Of a stretch of DNA of 64,000 bases, positions 19,112 through 27,515 are shown one piece after another. Within the stretch, counting starts at the first letter, position 1. Every line of letters starts with the position of its first letter. The notes beneath the pieces were generated by a model that saw only the letters and a program-made list of their open reading frames with translations, searched no databases and was not told where the DNA came from. The translations under genes were made by a program, and so were the position numbers. Origin of the DNA: Urechidicola croceus (lineage in GTDB: Bacteria > Bacteroidota > Bacteroidia > Flavobacteriales > Flavobacteriaceae); the NCBI GenBank assembly GCA_905181865.1, contig CAJIZG010000005.1:561457-625456 (forward strand), written 5' to 3'.

Positions 19112-20323
19112 ATGCTAAGATGGTTACTATTAATTGCAATTCTATTAATTATCGATTTCTATGCCTTTCAAGGAATAAAAACGTTGGTTAAATCGAAAAT
19201 AGGATTATGGCTTTATTGGTTGTTTTCTATTTTTGTAGGAACAAATTTAATCTATCAGTTACATGTTCATGATCGTTCTGCTGGAATGTCTCATAGATTG
19301 ATGTTTAGTTTTGCTTTTATGGTTTTATCTACGGTTCCAAAATTGATTTCAATTATTGTCTTACTTGGAGAAGATTTGGTTAGAATTACACAAACAATTA
19401 CCAATTATTTTCAATCCTCTCAAGTGATGATGCCAGAGCGCAGGGCATTTGTGAGTAAGGTAGCGCTGAGTTTAGCAGCAATTCCATTTGGAGCTATTAT
19501 TTATGGAGTAATAAAAGGGAGATACAATTATAAGGTTATTCAGCATACCTTGTTTTTTGACGATCTACCGAAAGCATTTGATGGTTTTAAACTCACGCAT
19601 ATTTCTGATGTGCATAGTGGTAGTTTTGATAATGATGAAAAAATAAAAGATGGGATTGATTTAATTAATCAACAAGAATCGGATGTGATTTTATTTACTG
19701 GTGACATTGTAAATAACGTAGCTTCTGAAATGGATCCTTGGATTCCTTATTTTAAGAGGCTGAAAGCAAAAGAAGGGAAGTATTCTGTATTAGGAAATCA
19801 TGATTATGGAGAGTATGTCAGTTTTAATTCGGAGGATGAAAAGAATCAGAATTTTCAGGCGATTAAAGATATTCACCCAAAAATAGGTTTCAACCTGCTG
19901 TTGAATGAAAGTGTAGATTTAAAAAGAGGCGAAGATAAAATTGCCCTAGTAGGGGTGGAGAATTGGGGAACTCGATTTAAGAAGGCAGGAGATTTGCAAA
20001 AAGCGAGTGAAGGTTTAGAAAAAGAGGCTTTTAAAATTTTATTGAGTCATGATCCGAGCCATTGGGAATCTGAAGTGAAAAATCATAAGGACACCTATCA
20101 TTTGACTTTGAGTGGACATACGCACGGTATGCAATTTGGAATAGAAATCCCCGGATTTAGATGGAGTCCAGTACAATATGTTTATAAGTATTGGGCAGGC
20201 ATATATGAAGAGTTTGGCAATTATATAAATGTAAATCGAGGATTTGGTTTTTTAGCTTTTCCAGGTCGAATTGGTATATGGCCAGAGATTACGGTTATTA
20301 CTTTGAAGCGTAAGTTGTCGTGA
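19112..20323 (+). CDS. Membrane-anchored metallophosphoesterase
   Basis: 403 residues. Residues 1-~135 carry several transmembrane helices; residues ~150-400 form a calcineurin-like phosphoesterase domain with the ordered metal motifs HISDVHSG (D-x-H), FTGDIVNN (G-D), LGNHDYG (G-N-H-D), LLSHDP and LSGHTHGMQFG (G-H-x-H). It resembles YkuE-type phosphodiesterases acting near the membrane on lipid or nucleotide phosphoesters. The physiological substrate is unknown. Confidence 0.92.
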   Translation: MLRWLLLIAILLIIDFYAFQGIKTLVKSKIGLWLYWLFSIFVGTNLIYQLHVHDRSAGMSHRLMFSFAFMVLSTVPKLISIIVLLGEDLVRITQTITNYFQSSQVMMPERRAFVSKVALSLAAIPFGAIIYGVIKGRYNYKVIQHTLFFDDLPKAFDGFKLTHISDVHSGSFDNDEKIKDGIDLINQQESDVILFTGDIVNNVASEMDPWIPYFKRLKAKEGKYSVLGNHDYGEYVSFNSEDEKNQNFQAIKDIHPKIGFNLLLNESVDLKRGEDKIALVGVENWGTRFKKAGDLQKASEGLEKEAFKILLSHDPSHWESEVKNHKDTYHLTLSGHTHGMQFGIEIPGFRWSPVQYVYKYWAGIYEEFGNYINVNRGFGFLAFPGRIGIWPEITVITLKRKLS

Positions 20324-20479
20324 GAAAATTTTGAATTAAGAAGTATTTAACATTCGCATAACTTACTATTGTAGTCTTTTTATATTAAAAATGCTATATT
20401 TGCCTGTTATAAAGGTTGTTGAGATGTAATATTTTAAAAAAATTAATAGTTAAATTCATACAATATTTTTATTTATTCT

Positions 20480-20776
20480 ATGGCAAAATTTGGAGAATTG
20501 ATAGGTTCGAATATTCCGGTCTTAATAGATTTTTATACGGAATGGGAAGAGGCAGCAAACGACTTACATTCGGTATTGCGCGATGTTGCTGCGGCTTTGG
20601 GAGATAGAGCAAAAGTGATAAAAATAGATGTTGAGAAGAATGAAACTTTAGCAAATGCACTTCGTATAAAAGGGAATCCAACTTTTATTATTTACAAGGA
20701 AGGTGAAATGAAATGGCGCCAAACAGGGGAGCAAGATGCTAATACCCTTATTAACTTGGTGGAGCAGTACGTTTAA
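20480..20776 (+). CDS. Thioredoxin-fold protein lacking the CXXC active site
   Basis: 98 residues with the thioredoxin fold: NIPVLIDFYTEWEEAANDL occupies the strand-helix that normally contains WCxxC, and AKVIKIDVEKN, ALRIKGNPTFIIYKEGE (with the cis-proline as NPT) and the C-terminal helix follow as expected. Both catalytic cysteines are absent (EWEEAAN), so thiol-disulfide exchange is not possible; a binding or chaperone role is likely. Its 3' end overlaps the convergent polysaccharide deacetylase by 26 nt. Confidence 0.85.
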   Translation: MAKFGELIGSNIPVLIDFYTEWEEAANDLHSVLRDVAAALGDRAKVIKIDVEKNETLANALRIKGNPTFIIYKEGEMKWRQTGEQDANTLINLVEQYV

Positions 20777-21437
20777 GTATAATTGTTTTAAATTCAAAAC
20801 CTTTTTGATCGAATAGTTCCAAAATTTTTGGAAGCGTATATTTCATATTTATTTCGGCTTTTACACTGTCGTGAAAAATGATAATACTTCCGTTTTCAAC
20901 AGCATCAACTACGTTTTTTAAGCATTTTTCTTTTGTGATGGACTGATCAAAATCTGCACTTAAAACATCCCACATAATTATTTTAAATCCTCTTTTAATA
21001 AGCTCCTTGGACTGTCTTCTTTTAATTTTTCCATACGGAGGTCTAAAAAGATTTAAGTTTTTGTGATTGAAGAAACCTTGCCTATCCATAGACAAGTTCG
21101 AGATCATACTATTGGTTTCCAATATATTTTCAATATATCTAGCGTTATTAATTTTCCAGCCGTTTAAATGGTTGTATGTATGGTTCCCTATCGAATGACC
21201 TTCTTTAATAATTTTTTTAAAAATTTTAGGATGATTCTTGATATTCTTTCCTATGCAGAAAAAAGTTGCCTTTGCGTTGAACTTGCGCAAAATTTCTAGT
21301 ACCCATTCTGTTATTTCAGGCGTAGGACCATCGTCAAAAGTAAGGTAGATTTCTTTTTTGGAATTAGTAAAACTCCAAATGAAATTCGAATATAATTTTC
21401 GAATCCAATTGGGAGTTTTAATAAAATAAGGTTTCAT
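20751..21437 (-). CDS. Polysaccharide deacetylase (NodB domain) family protein
   Basis: 228 residues with a NodB homology domain: LTFDDGPTPE (catalytic and metal Asp), ATFFCIGKN, GHSIGNHTYNH (the H-x3-H metal pair) and FRPPYG. Such enzymes remove N-acetyl groups from peptidoglycan, chitin-like or xylan polymers. The N-terminus has no clear signal peptide. Three nt downstream of the DUF2723 gene on the same strand, so probably co-transcribed; a role in envelope glycan modification is inferred. Confidence 0.9.
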   Translation of the reverse strand: MKPYFIKTPNWIRKLYSNFIWSFTNSKKEIYLTFDDGPTPEITEWVLEILRKFNAKATFFCIGKNIKNHPKIFKKIIKEGHSIGNHTYNHLNGWKINNARYIENILETNSMISNLSMDRQGFFNHKNLNLFRPPYGKIKRRQSKELIKRGFKIIMWDVLSADFDQSITKEKCLKNVVDAVENGSIIIFHDSVKAEINMKYTLPKILELFDQKGFEFKTIILKRTAPPS

Positions 21438-21440
21438 GAT

Positions 21441-24400
21441 TTATTCGCTCAAAAAATTATTGAATAAATCTAAGTGCTCTTTGTATTTTTCTCGTGCAGA
21501 AGTTGCGTATTCTTCAGTGTCAAATACTAGTGCTGTTTGAATTAGTTGGTTATACATGAGTAGGTTCGTTTTAATTTCGTCAAAAACAATATTAATTAAT
21601 TGCTCATCAAAAGTGCTATAGTAGCGCAAGTTTTGAGTAAATTTCTCTGCCAATTGGTCGTTTAATTTTCGAGCTTTTTCAATTTCACCCATTCTGTAAT
21701 AGGCATCTGGCATTCCCAATGTCATTCCGTAATGTAGAAAGCCATCAATTGGTAATTTTTCTAAAGAAAGATCTAGAATTTCTTCCGCTTTAATGGTATC
21801 TCCTTCTCTCATTAAAACATCTACAAGTCGCATCATATTGTTTCTCAGGGAAACTGCATTTTTACGAGTTTCTACATCAATATATATCTTACCATCATTA
21901 ATGTTTTTCCAATCAACATTTTTCCAATAATTATAGTTCATTTCAGTATCTAAACGCCCCATGTCAAACAAACTTGCTCCGTTTAACGGAGTTTTTATTG
22001 GGACAAATTTAAAGACCAGACCGTCTGCCTGTAAGTAGTCTTTTAGCCAAATATATTCGTCATCTGCAGATGCGCCACCAGTAAAGTACATTGGATGCTT
22101 CCAATTGTTATTCGCTAAAATATCTAACATTAAAATTCTATTTTTTGTAATTCCTCCTTTGTCAATTTCTATATCAATATAAGGAACGATCAAATCAGCA
22201 TCTTTAGATTTAACGAGGCCACTGGCTAAGACGGCCTCTTTATCCACTGGGATTCTAATTTTATTTGTAGGATACGTTTTTTCCTTTTTATCATTCTGAG
22301 TTTCAATATAGGTTACATCATTTTTACTTTGAATCCATCGCATAAAATAGTCAATAGTAATAATGCTATCTTTAAATTGAGGTAACTCGTAATGATATGC
22401 CACATCCATGGTACCATATTTATATTCGTTATGGGTTAATTGAGATGGAATAGGATCTGCTTTATAAGTTTTCCTTTTCATCTGATCGATATACCAAGCT
22501 GTTGCAAAAAGGCTAGTGTTTATCAATTTAATGTCCGTTCTATAATTTTCAACTTCTTGCATGTACCATAATGGGAACGTGTCATTATCTCCAATAGTAA
22601 ACATTATTGCATTTTTTGCACATGAGTCTAGATAGGCTTTTGCGTTTAGATGAGAGGTGTATCTATTAGATCTATCATGGTCATCCCAGTTTTGTGCAGC
22701 CATTAAAACAGGTACGGCAATTAACGTAACAACTGTGACTCCAATTGCTGCCATTTTTTTAGGTGCAAACTCTTTAATTGTCTTAAAAATTGCCATCACT
22801 CCAAATCCAATCCATATGGCAAAAACATAAAATGAGCCAACTACTGCATAATCTCGTTCACGAGGTTCAAATGGTTTGGGGTTGGTATAAAATATAATCG
22901 CTAATCCTGTAAAGAGGAAAAAGAGTAGTAATGTGTAAAAATTCTCTTTATCATTTTTCAGATGAAAAAGTAAGCCTATAATTCCAAGAATTAAAGGAAA
23001 GAAGAAATAGGTGTTGCGACCTTTATTATTTGCAATATCATCGGAAAGATTTGTTTGAGGGCCTAACCGAATAGCGTCAATAAAATTAATTCCACTTAGC
23101 CAATTTCCATTATGAAGATCTAAATTTCCTTGAATATCATTTTGACGACCTGTAAAATTCCACATAAAGTATCTTCCATACATATAGCCAAATTGAAAAT
23201 CGATCATGAATTTCAGATTTTCTATCAAAGTTGGTCTTCGATTACTGCTTTGAGGAATGCCGGCTATAGACTTGTAATATTGAACTGTAGTGGGAGATGG
23301 GGAGACCATTCTTGGAATCAATCCCTTATGCTTACCGCTGTAATTTGGCAGTACATTTTTGTAGTCATTTACAATAATATATTTTCCAGCCTTTTCGTCT
23401 TTCTCATATTTGGGCTTGTCATCTCTAAATGGTTTGCTCTTATTTTGTTGCCTTTCATTTGTATGCATTGAATAGTAACTATCATAAAATACACTGGCAT
23501 CTCCATACTGTTCGCGATTGTAGTAGGCAAGTAATTCTCGCGCACTTGAGGGGTTATTTTCATTAATCGTTGTATTTGCATTAGCTCTTATCGGAAGCAT
23601 GAGCCATGATGAAAACCCAATCATTACAAATAAAACTGAAAGGATAAGTGTATTAGCCTGAACTAAATTCTTTTGTCTCGTATATCGTATTCCGAAATAA
23701 AACGCAGCGATAAGAATTAGAAAAGCGATGATACTTCCAGAATTGAAAGGAAGCCCAATCTTATTAATAAAGAACAATTCTAAAGCACTGAAATATTTAA
23801 GCGTGAAAGGGAACAAAAATTTAAAAACAAAAAGTAATACTGCTATTGCTGCTATATTGGCAATAATGAATTTTTTTCTTGAAATATCCTTATAATATTT
23901 AAAAAAGTAAATAAATACAATTGATGGAATTACCAATAGCGAAAGTATATGTACACCAAACGAAAGTCCAACTACAAAACTGATGATTAAAAGCCATTTA
24001 TTTCCTTTGGGTTTATGCATCTCAGCTTCCCATCGAATGGCTAACCAAAAAAGCAATGCCATTAAAAAGGAAGACATTGCATAAACTTCTCCTTCTACAG
24101 CGCTAAACCAAAAACTATCTGAAAAGCAATAAGCGAGCGACCCTACAAGTCCGCTGCCTAGAACAGCATAAGAATTTGCTACTGATATGTCATCGGATTT
24201 TGAAATGACCTTCTTTGCTAATGCCGTAATTGTCCAGAATAAAAATAATATAGTAAACGCACTAGACAAAGCTGACATGAAATTAACCATTGTAGCAATT
24301 TGAGTTACTTCTGAAGTGAACATGGCAAAAAATGCTCCAAGAATTTGAAATAGCGGTGCACCTGGTGGATGGCCAACTTCTAATTTTACGGCTGTTGAAA

Positions 24401-24524
24401 TATATTCACCGCAATCCCAATAACTAACAGTAGGTTCCAGGGTAAGGGTATAAGTTAGCAGGGCTACTACAAATACTGTCCAGCCAAGGATTGTATTTAG
24501 TTTAATATAGTTCATTGAAGGCAT
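21441..24524 (-). CDS. DUF2723 polytopic membrane protein (GT117-type glycosyltransferase)
   Basis: 1027 residues: about a dozen transmembrane helices in the first ~620 residues, then a soluble C-terminal region. The first lumenal loop has the GT-C-like WDCGEYISTAVKLEVGHPPG motif. DUF2723 proteins are near-universal in Bacteroidota and are classed as glycosyltransferase family 117, related to protein O-mannosyltransferases. TPR-like helices appear near the end (DAYYRMGEIEKARKLNDQL). The start is the MPSMNYI methionine at 24524; a start three residues later is possible. Confidence 0.88.
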   Translation of the reverse strand: MPSMNYIKLNTILGWTVFVVALLTYTLTLEPTVSYWDCGEYISTAVKLEVGHPPGAPLFQILGAFFAMFTSEVTQIATMVNFMSALSSAFTILFLFWTITALAKKVISKSDDISVANSYAVLGSGLVGSLAYCFSDSFWFSAVEGEVYAMSSFLMALLFWLAIRWEAEMHKPKGNKWLLIISFVVGLSFGVHILSLLVIPSIVFIYFFKYYKDISRKKFIIANIAAIAVLLFVFKFLFPFTLKYFSALELFFINKIGLPFNSGSIIAFLILIAAFYFGIRYTRQKNLVQANTLILSVLFVMIGFSSWLMLPIRANANTTINENNPSSARELLAYYNREQYGDASVFYDSYYSMHTNERQQNKSKPFRDDKPKYEKDEKAGKYIIVNDYKNVLPNYSGKHKGLIPRMVSPSPTTVQYYKSIAGIPQSSNRRPTLIENLKFMIDFQFGYMYGRYFMWNFTGRQNDIQGNLDLHNGNWLSGINFIDAIRLGPQTNLSDDIANNKGRNTYFFFPLILGIIGLLFHLKNDKENFYTLLLFFLFTGLAIIFYTNPKPFEPRERDYAVVGSFYVFAIWIGFGVMAIFKTIKEFAPKKMAAIGVTVVTLIAVPVLMAAQNWDDHDRSNRYTSHLNAKAYLDSCAKNAIMFTIGDNDTFPLWYMQEVENYRTDIKLINTSLFATAWYIDQMKRKTYKADPIPSQLTHNEYKYGTMDVAYHYELPQFKDSIITIDYFMRWIQSKNDVTYIETQNDKKEKTYPTNKIRIPVDKEAVLASGLVKSKDADLIVPYIDIEIDKGGITKNRILMLDILANNNWKHPMYFTGGASADDEYIWLKDYLQADGLVFKFVPIKTPLNGASLFDMGRLDTEMNYNYWKNVDWKNINDGKIYIDVETRKNAVSLRNNMMRLVDVLMREGDTIKAEEILDLSLEKLPIDGFLHYGMTLGMPDAYYRMGEIEKARKLNDQLAEKFTQNLRYYSTFDEQLINIVFDEIKTNLLMYNQLIQTALVFDTEEYATSAREKYKEHLDLFNNFLSE

Positions 24525-24645
24525 AAGTTGATTTTATCAATCGCAAATTTACTAAAAATAAGTCATGCAATAAAACGGTGTAATCGCTGATTAAGTATTA
24601 AATAGATTTTAAAAGTAACACCTGTTTTAAAAAAGTAAAAAAATG

Positions 24646-24676
24646 TTTGTGAAATTAAAAGATTGCAGTAAATTTG
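24646..24676 (+). promoter_or_regulatory. tRNA-Gln promoter, Bacteroidota consensus
   Basis: TTTG at 24646-24649, 19 nt spacer, TAAATTTG at 24669-24676: perfect TTTG-N19-TAnnTTTG. The tRNA 5' end lies 11 nt downstream. Confidence 0.88.
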
Positions 24677-24686
24677 CACCCGAAAT

Positions 24687-24758
24687 TGTCCCATGGTGTA
24701 ATTGGTAACACACCGGTTTTTGGTACCGACATTCAAGGTTCGAGTCCTTGTGGGACAA
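24687..24758 (+). tRNA. tRNA-Gln (anticodon TTG)
   Basis: Cloverleaf: acceptor TGTCCCA pairs with TGGGACA, anticodon loop TTTTGGT with TTG, T-arm with GGTTCGAGTCC; discriminator A at 24758 and an encoded CCA at 24759-24761. Followed at 24818 by paired short repeats and then the integrase-tail repeat, so it is a likely integration target. Confidence 0.95.
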
Positions 24759-24817
24759 CCACTTAAACCCTTAATAATCTTATAATTAGGATGTTGAGGG
24801 TTTTTTATTTCTTTTCT

Positions 24818-24835
24818 AGTCAACCATTAGTCAAC
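24818..24835. repeat. Paired AGTCAAC repeats, 11 bp apart, downstream of tRNA-Gln
   Basis: AGTCAAC occurs at 24818-24824 and 24829-24835, in direct orientation one helical turn apart, 57 bp after the tRNA. An analogous pair with a different word and the same 11-bp spacing follows tRNA-Ala. Candidate recombinase arm-type sites (inference). Confidence 0.45.
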
Positions 24836-24880
24836 TTAATGGAAAAAAGCACTTTTTTACAATAGTAATTCCTTATAATC

Positions 24881-25047
24881 TTAATATTCTGTTTCTATAT
24901 TAGGCAAGTACTTCTCCAAATACTTACCAGTTTTAAAACTATGAACCTCAACTATTTTGTTTGTATTTCTGTAACAGAATTTTCTCAAATATAAGAGATT
25001 CCATATTACTATCCTATTCCATAAGTAGCCCAATAATTCCTAACTAC
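24881..25047 (-). pseudogene. C-terminal tail of an unidentified protein, minus strand
   Basis: From about 25047 down to the stop at 24881 the minus strand is open and contains NKIVEVHSFKTGKYLEKYLP. The matching segment by tRNA-Ala (60258-60424) reads the same residues, but in the part outside the identical repeat most codon differences are synonymous (for example TTG/TTA, GAG/GAA, TAC/TAT, CCT/CCA). That argues it was once a real, selected protein end. I do not recognise the family. There is no start; an in-frame TAG closes the frame upstream. Confidence 0.4.
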
Positions 25048-25051
25048 TTAA

Positions 25052-25159
25052 TTTACAGGTAAAAAAGCTATGGGGCATTCATCTATAAATGTAAGTTTAA
25101 CCTATTTAAGAGGTTTAGAAATAGCTGAATTAAAGGAGGAGGATATGCCTTTAATATAA
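25052..25159 (+). pseudogene. Tyrosine recombinase (integrase) C-terminal fragment
   Basis: The open frame TGKKAMGHSSINVSLTYLRG continues EIAELKEEDMPLI before TAA at 25157-25159. GHSSI followed by a tyrosine is the box II end of phage-type integrases: the H-x-x-I region and the nucleophile Tyr. An in-frame stop lies directly upstream, and the catalytic Arg/Lys/His region is missing. It is a remnant of a tRNA-targeting mobile element, with an identical copy at 60429-60536. Confidence 0.75.
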
Positions 25160-25186
25160 AAACCCCTACTAATTAAGTAAGGGTTT
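25160..25186 (+). terminator. Hairpin after integrase fragment
   Basis: AAACCC (25160-25165) pairs with GGGTTT (25181-25186) with inner TACT/AGTA pairing. Weak U-run; probable terminator of the former integrase gene, present in both repeat copies. Confidence 0.45.
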
Positions 25187-25331
25187 AAATCTAATACATT
25201 GATTCGATTTTATTCGTTTAAAACTATTATTGTTTCAATAATCTTATTCCTTTCGTCAACCCTTACCTTACTGATACTTCCATTTTTCATATAATTGATA
25301 AAAACTTGTCTTTTTACTATCATTATCAATC

Positions 25332-25625
25332 TTGTTTCAAAGTTGTGTCAGTTTTAATACAATAAGTTATCATAACTTACCTTATCAAACACTTAGAAAA
25401 ATAGAGGTAAAAAAACTTGACAAAAAAAGAATTAAAGGGCTATTAATTTCTGTAGATGAAACAGCCGTTATTTTAGAAAATAACGGATTAACTCAAACAA
25501 TTCTCAAGAATGAAATTTACGATGTTAAAATCAGAAGTTTTTCGCATTTAAAAACTGCCACAATAGGCTTAACTATTCTTATTGGGACTATTCTGATTTT
25601 ACCTCCATTCCCCCCCCTACTTTAA
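25332..25625 (+). CDS. Small lipoprotein-like protein of unknown function, copy 1
   Basis: 97 codons from TTG at 25332, beginning FQSCVSFNTIS, with LDKKRIKGLLISVDETAVI and a hydrophobic helix near the end (TATIGLTILIGTILIL). The same frame continues upstream to 25302 as KLVFLLSLSILFQSC, a typical lipoprotein signal peptide with lipobox; no in-frame ATG remains (TAA at 25299-25301), so the true start is probably lost or shifted in an A-run. Two copies exist (also 60709-61008), differing in the last residues because of a C-homopolymer change. Function unknown; passenger of the tRNA-linked element. Confidence 0.5.
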   Translation: MFQSCVSFNTISYHNLPYQTLRKIEVKKLDKKRIKGLLISVDETAVILENNGLTQTILKNEIYDVKIRSFSHLKTATIGLTILIGTILILPPFPPLL

Positions 25626-25798
25626 GAGTTAATCAGAACAATTGTTTTAATTAATTCCTAAATAAACCATGGGCATAGAATTAAAGGAAGAAGATACTTT
25701 TCTTAACCTTTACTTTCGTTTCTTTTATTCTAGAGATCATTATATTACAACTCAATGTATTCAACGAAATAGGTCGAAATCGGTTCAAATTTCATTGT

Positions 25799-26005
25799 TA
25801 TAAAAATTTAGATATAATCCGAATATTTTCAAAAATGTAAAAAAGTTAATACGCAATAGTATAGTTTCTGTTCATTTCAATCAAATGAGTGCATAGGGGG
25901 TGCATCAAGAATACTGTGAAAAAAGGAAGTGATATTTTTGCAGTAAATATTAGGTGTTATTTTATGTAATGCTAACTATCAGTTTTTGATTTGTTTTTAA
26001 TTTAT
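25799..26005. other. Intergenic stretch without recognisable content
   Basis: AT-rich sequence between the end of the ~860-bp repeat and the left end of the first IS3-family copy. No open frame, tRNA or convincing hairpin was seen. Confidence 0.5.
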
Positions 26006-27321
26006 TGTATAACGTCAGCAAAAAGTGAACTTTTAAAGGGATTTATCTAAGAGATAGGTTTTATTATTTTTATTAACCTTTAAAAGCAAATGATATGTCT
26101 AAAAAGAAGAATACTAGTTCGTTAATTAGTGAACTAAAAAAAACAAGAAGAAACTACGCTTCAGAAGAAAAAATCAGAATAGTTATTGATGGAATGCTTG
26201 GTGAAAGCACCATTGCAGAGTTATGTCGTAAAAAAGGGATAGCCCAGGCCTTATAGTACAAATGGAGTAAAGACTTCATGGAAGCTGGTAAAAAAAGGTT
26301 GTCAGGTGATACTATGCGGGAAGCAAACACTTCTGACGTAAAAGGATTAAAAGATGAGAACCGCTCATTGAAAGAACTTAAAGTAAATAAAACTACATTT
26401 TACAAGTGGTATAAATCTTACTTGGATAATGGGTATGCTGGTTTAGTAAGAAAACAGTCTAGTCAAAAATATAGTTGGAATAGAATTAATGATGCCGACC
26501 GAGATAAAGTCGTTGGAATAGCCTTGGAGAAATCTGAATTATCATCCAGAGAACTTGCTTGGCATATCACCGACACCTATCGTTATTACGTTAGTGAATC
26601 TAGTGTTTATCGCATTTTAAAATCTAATGGACTTATTACAACTCCTACATTTAGAGTGATGAGTGCCTCTGATAGCTTCTATGACAAAACCACTTCTGTA
26701 AATCAAATGTGGCAAACTGATTTTACTTATTTTAAAATCTACGGTTAGGATTGGTATTATTTATCAACGATTTTAGATGATTACAGTCGTTTCATTGTTC
26801 GTTGAGAGTTATGTTCAACAATGAGCGATAGATGTAAAAAACACCATAGATAAGGCTTTATTTACAGTAGAATTACCTGAGAACAGACCTCTCAAACTAC
26901 TGTCAGATAATGGCTCTTGTTATATCTCAAATGAACTCGCAGCATATTTACAAGAAAAAAATATTCATCATGTAAGAGGGAAGCCATTACATCCACAGAC
27001 ACAAGGAAAGATTGAAAGATATCATCGTTCCATGAAAAATGTGGTTACATTGGATAATTACTTTAGTCCAGGTCAACTTGCAGTTAAAATGGAAGAGTTC
27101 GTGAAGTATTATAATTTTCAGCGATATCATGAATCTTTAGAAAAACTAACTCCTTCAGATGTCTATTTTGGAAATGGACAGAAGAAATTAAAACAACGGA
27201 AATTGATTAAAACAGAACGTTACAAGCAAGAAAACAATAGTTCCAAAAAAATCAATTAAATTTGTAAGAGTACTCTCTTAAATTTTAACCCAAAAAGTTC
27301 AAATTTGTTTGACGACATGCA
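26006..27321 (+). mobile_element. IS3-family insertion sequence, decayed copy 1
   Basis: Left end TGTATAACGTCAGCAAAAAG at 26006 and right end whose complement reads TGCATGTCGTCAAACAAATT at 27321 match the ends of the intact copy at 62520-64000. Length ~1.3 kb against ~1.48 kb for the intact copy: about 150 bp spanning the orfA/orfB junction are deleted between two LKEL-encoding stretches, a likely microhomology deletion. Confidence 0.88.
26095..27259 (+). pseudogene. IS3-family transposase OrfA/OrfB, fused by deletion and interrupted
   Basis: OrfA starts at 26095 (MSKKKNTSSLISELKKT) but has a TAG at 26254-26256. The deletion joins ANTSDVKGLKDENRSLKEL directly to the OrfB helix-turn-helix KVNKTTFYKWYKSYL. 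In the DDE region, TGG becomes TAG at 26746-26748 (YFKIYG then stop), another TGA follows WSF-equivalent residues near 26805, and a frameshift near 26830 precedes the LSDNGSCYIS and HPQTQGKIERYHRS parts. Not functional. Confidence 0.88.
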
Positions 27322-27444
27322 CAAGGCTGAAGAACAAAGTTCTTTGACGACATACAGTAAGAGCAACGGTAATAATAGGGCTAATCAACCTAACTTACCA
27401 TTTATTCAGATATGAACAGATTAAAAAACTGAAAATAATTTCCT

Positions 27445-27468
27445 GATAGATAGATAGATAGGTAGATA
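27445..27468 (+). repeat. GATA tetranucleotide tract, copy A
   Basis: Four perfect GATA units, then GGTA and GATA. It ends 2 bp before an inverted repeat and 18 bp before the -33 TTG of the predicted promoter. The homologous tract in copy B has ten perfect units, so the tract length has varied. Confidence 0.9.
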
Positions 27469-27470
27469 AA

Positions 27471-27515
27471 ATTTCAATATTTATTATTGAAATCAATATT
27501 TTATTAGTAGATTTG
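27471..27515 (+). promoter_or_regulatory. Predicted promoter with overlapping operator-like inverted repeat
   Basis: ATTTCAATA (27471-27479) and TATTGAAAT (27485-27493) form a perfect 9-bp inverted repeat. Its right half contains the -33 TTG at 27487-27489; 18 nt later comes TAGATTTG (27508-27515), a full TAnnTTTG -7 box. The same arrangement is kept in copy B, where the -7 is TACATTTA. A regulator bound at the inverted repeat would occlude the -33 (inference). Confidence 0.6.

Larger units (their letters stand above)
24936..25798 (+). repeat. ~860-bp direct repeat, copy 1 (with 60313-61174)
   Basis: Sequence from 24936 to 25798 recurs at 60313-61174 in the same orientation. By eye the only difference is in a C homopolymer near 25610 (8 C here, 7 C there). 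It carries an integrase C-terminal fragment and a small lipoprotein-like gene, and follows a tRNA gene in both places. Confidence 0.92.

Noticed and set aside
23130..23471. 113-codon plus-strand frame inside the DUF2723 gene
   Set aside because: Antisense shadow of a clear, full-length gene.
24563..24823. 86-codon minus-strand frame across tRNA-Gln
   Set aside because: It is a translation of the tRNA gene complement, a well-known false gene call.
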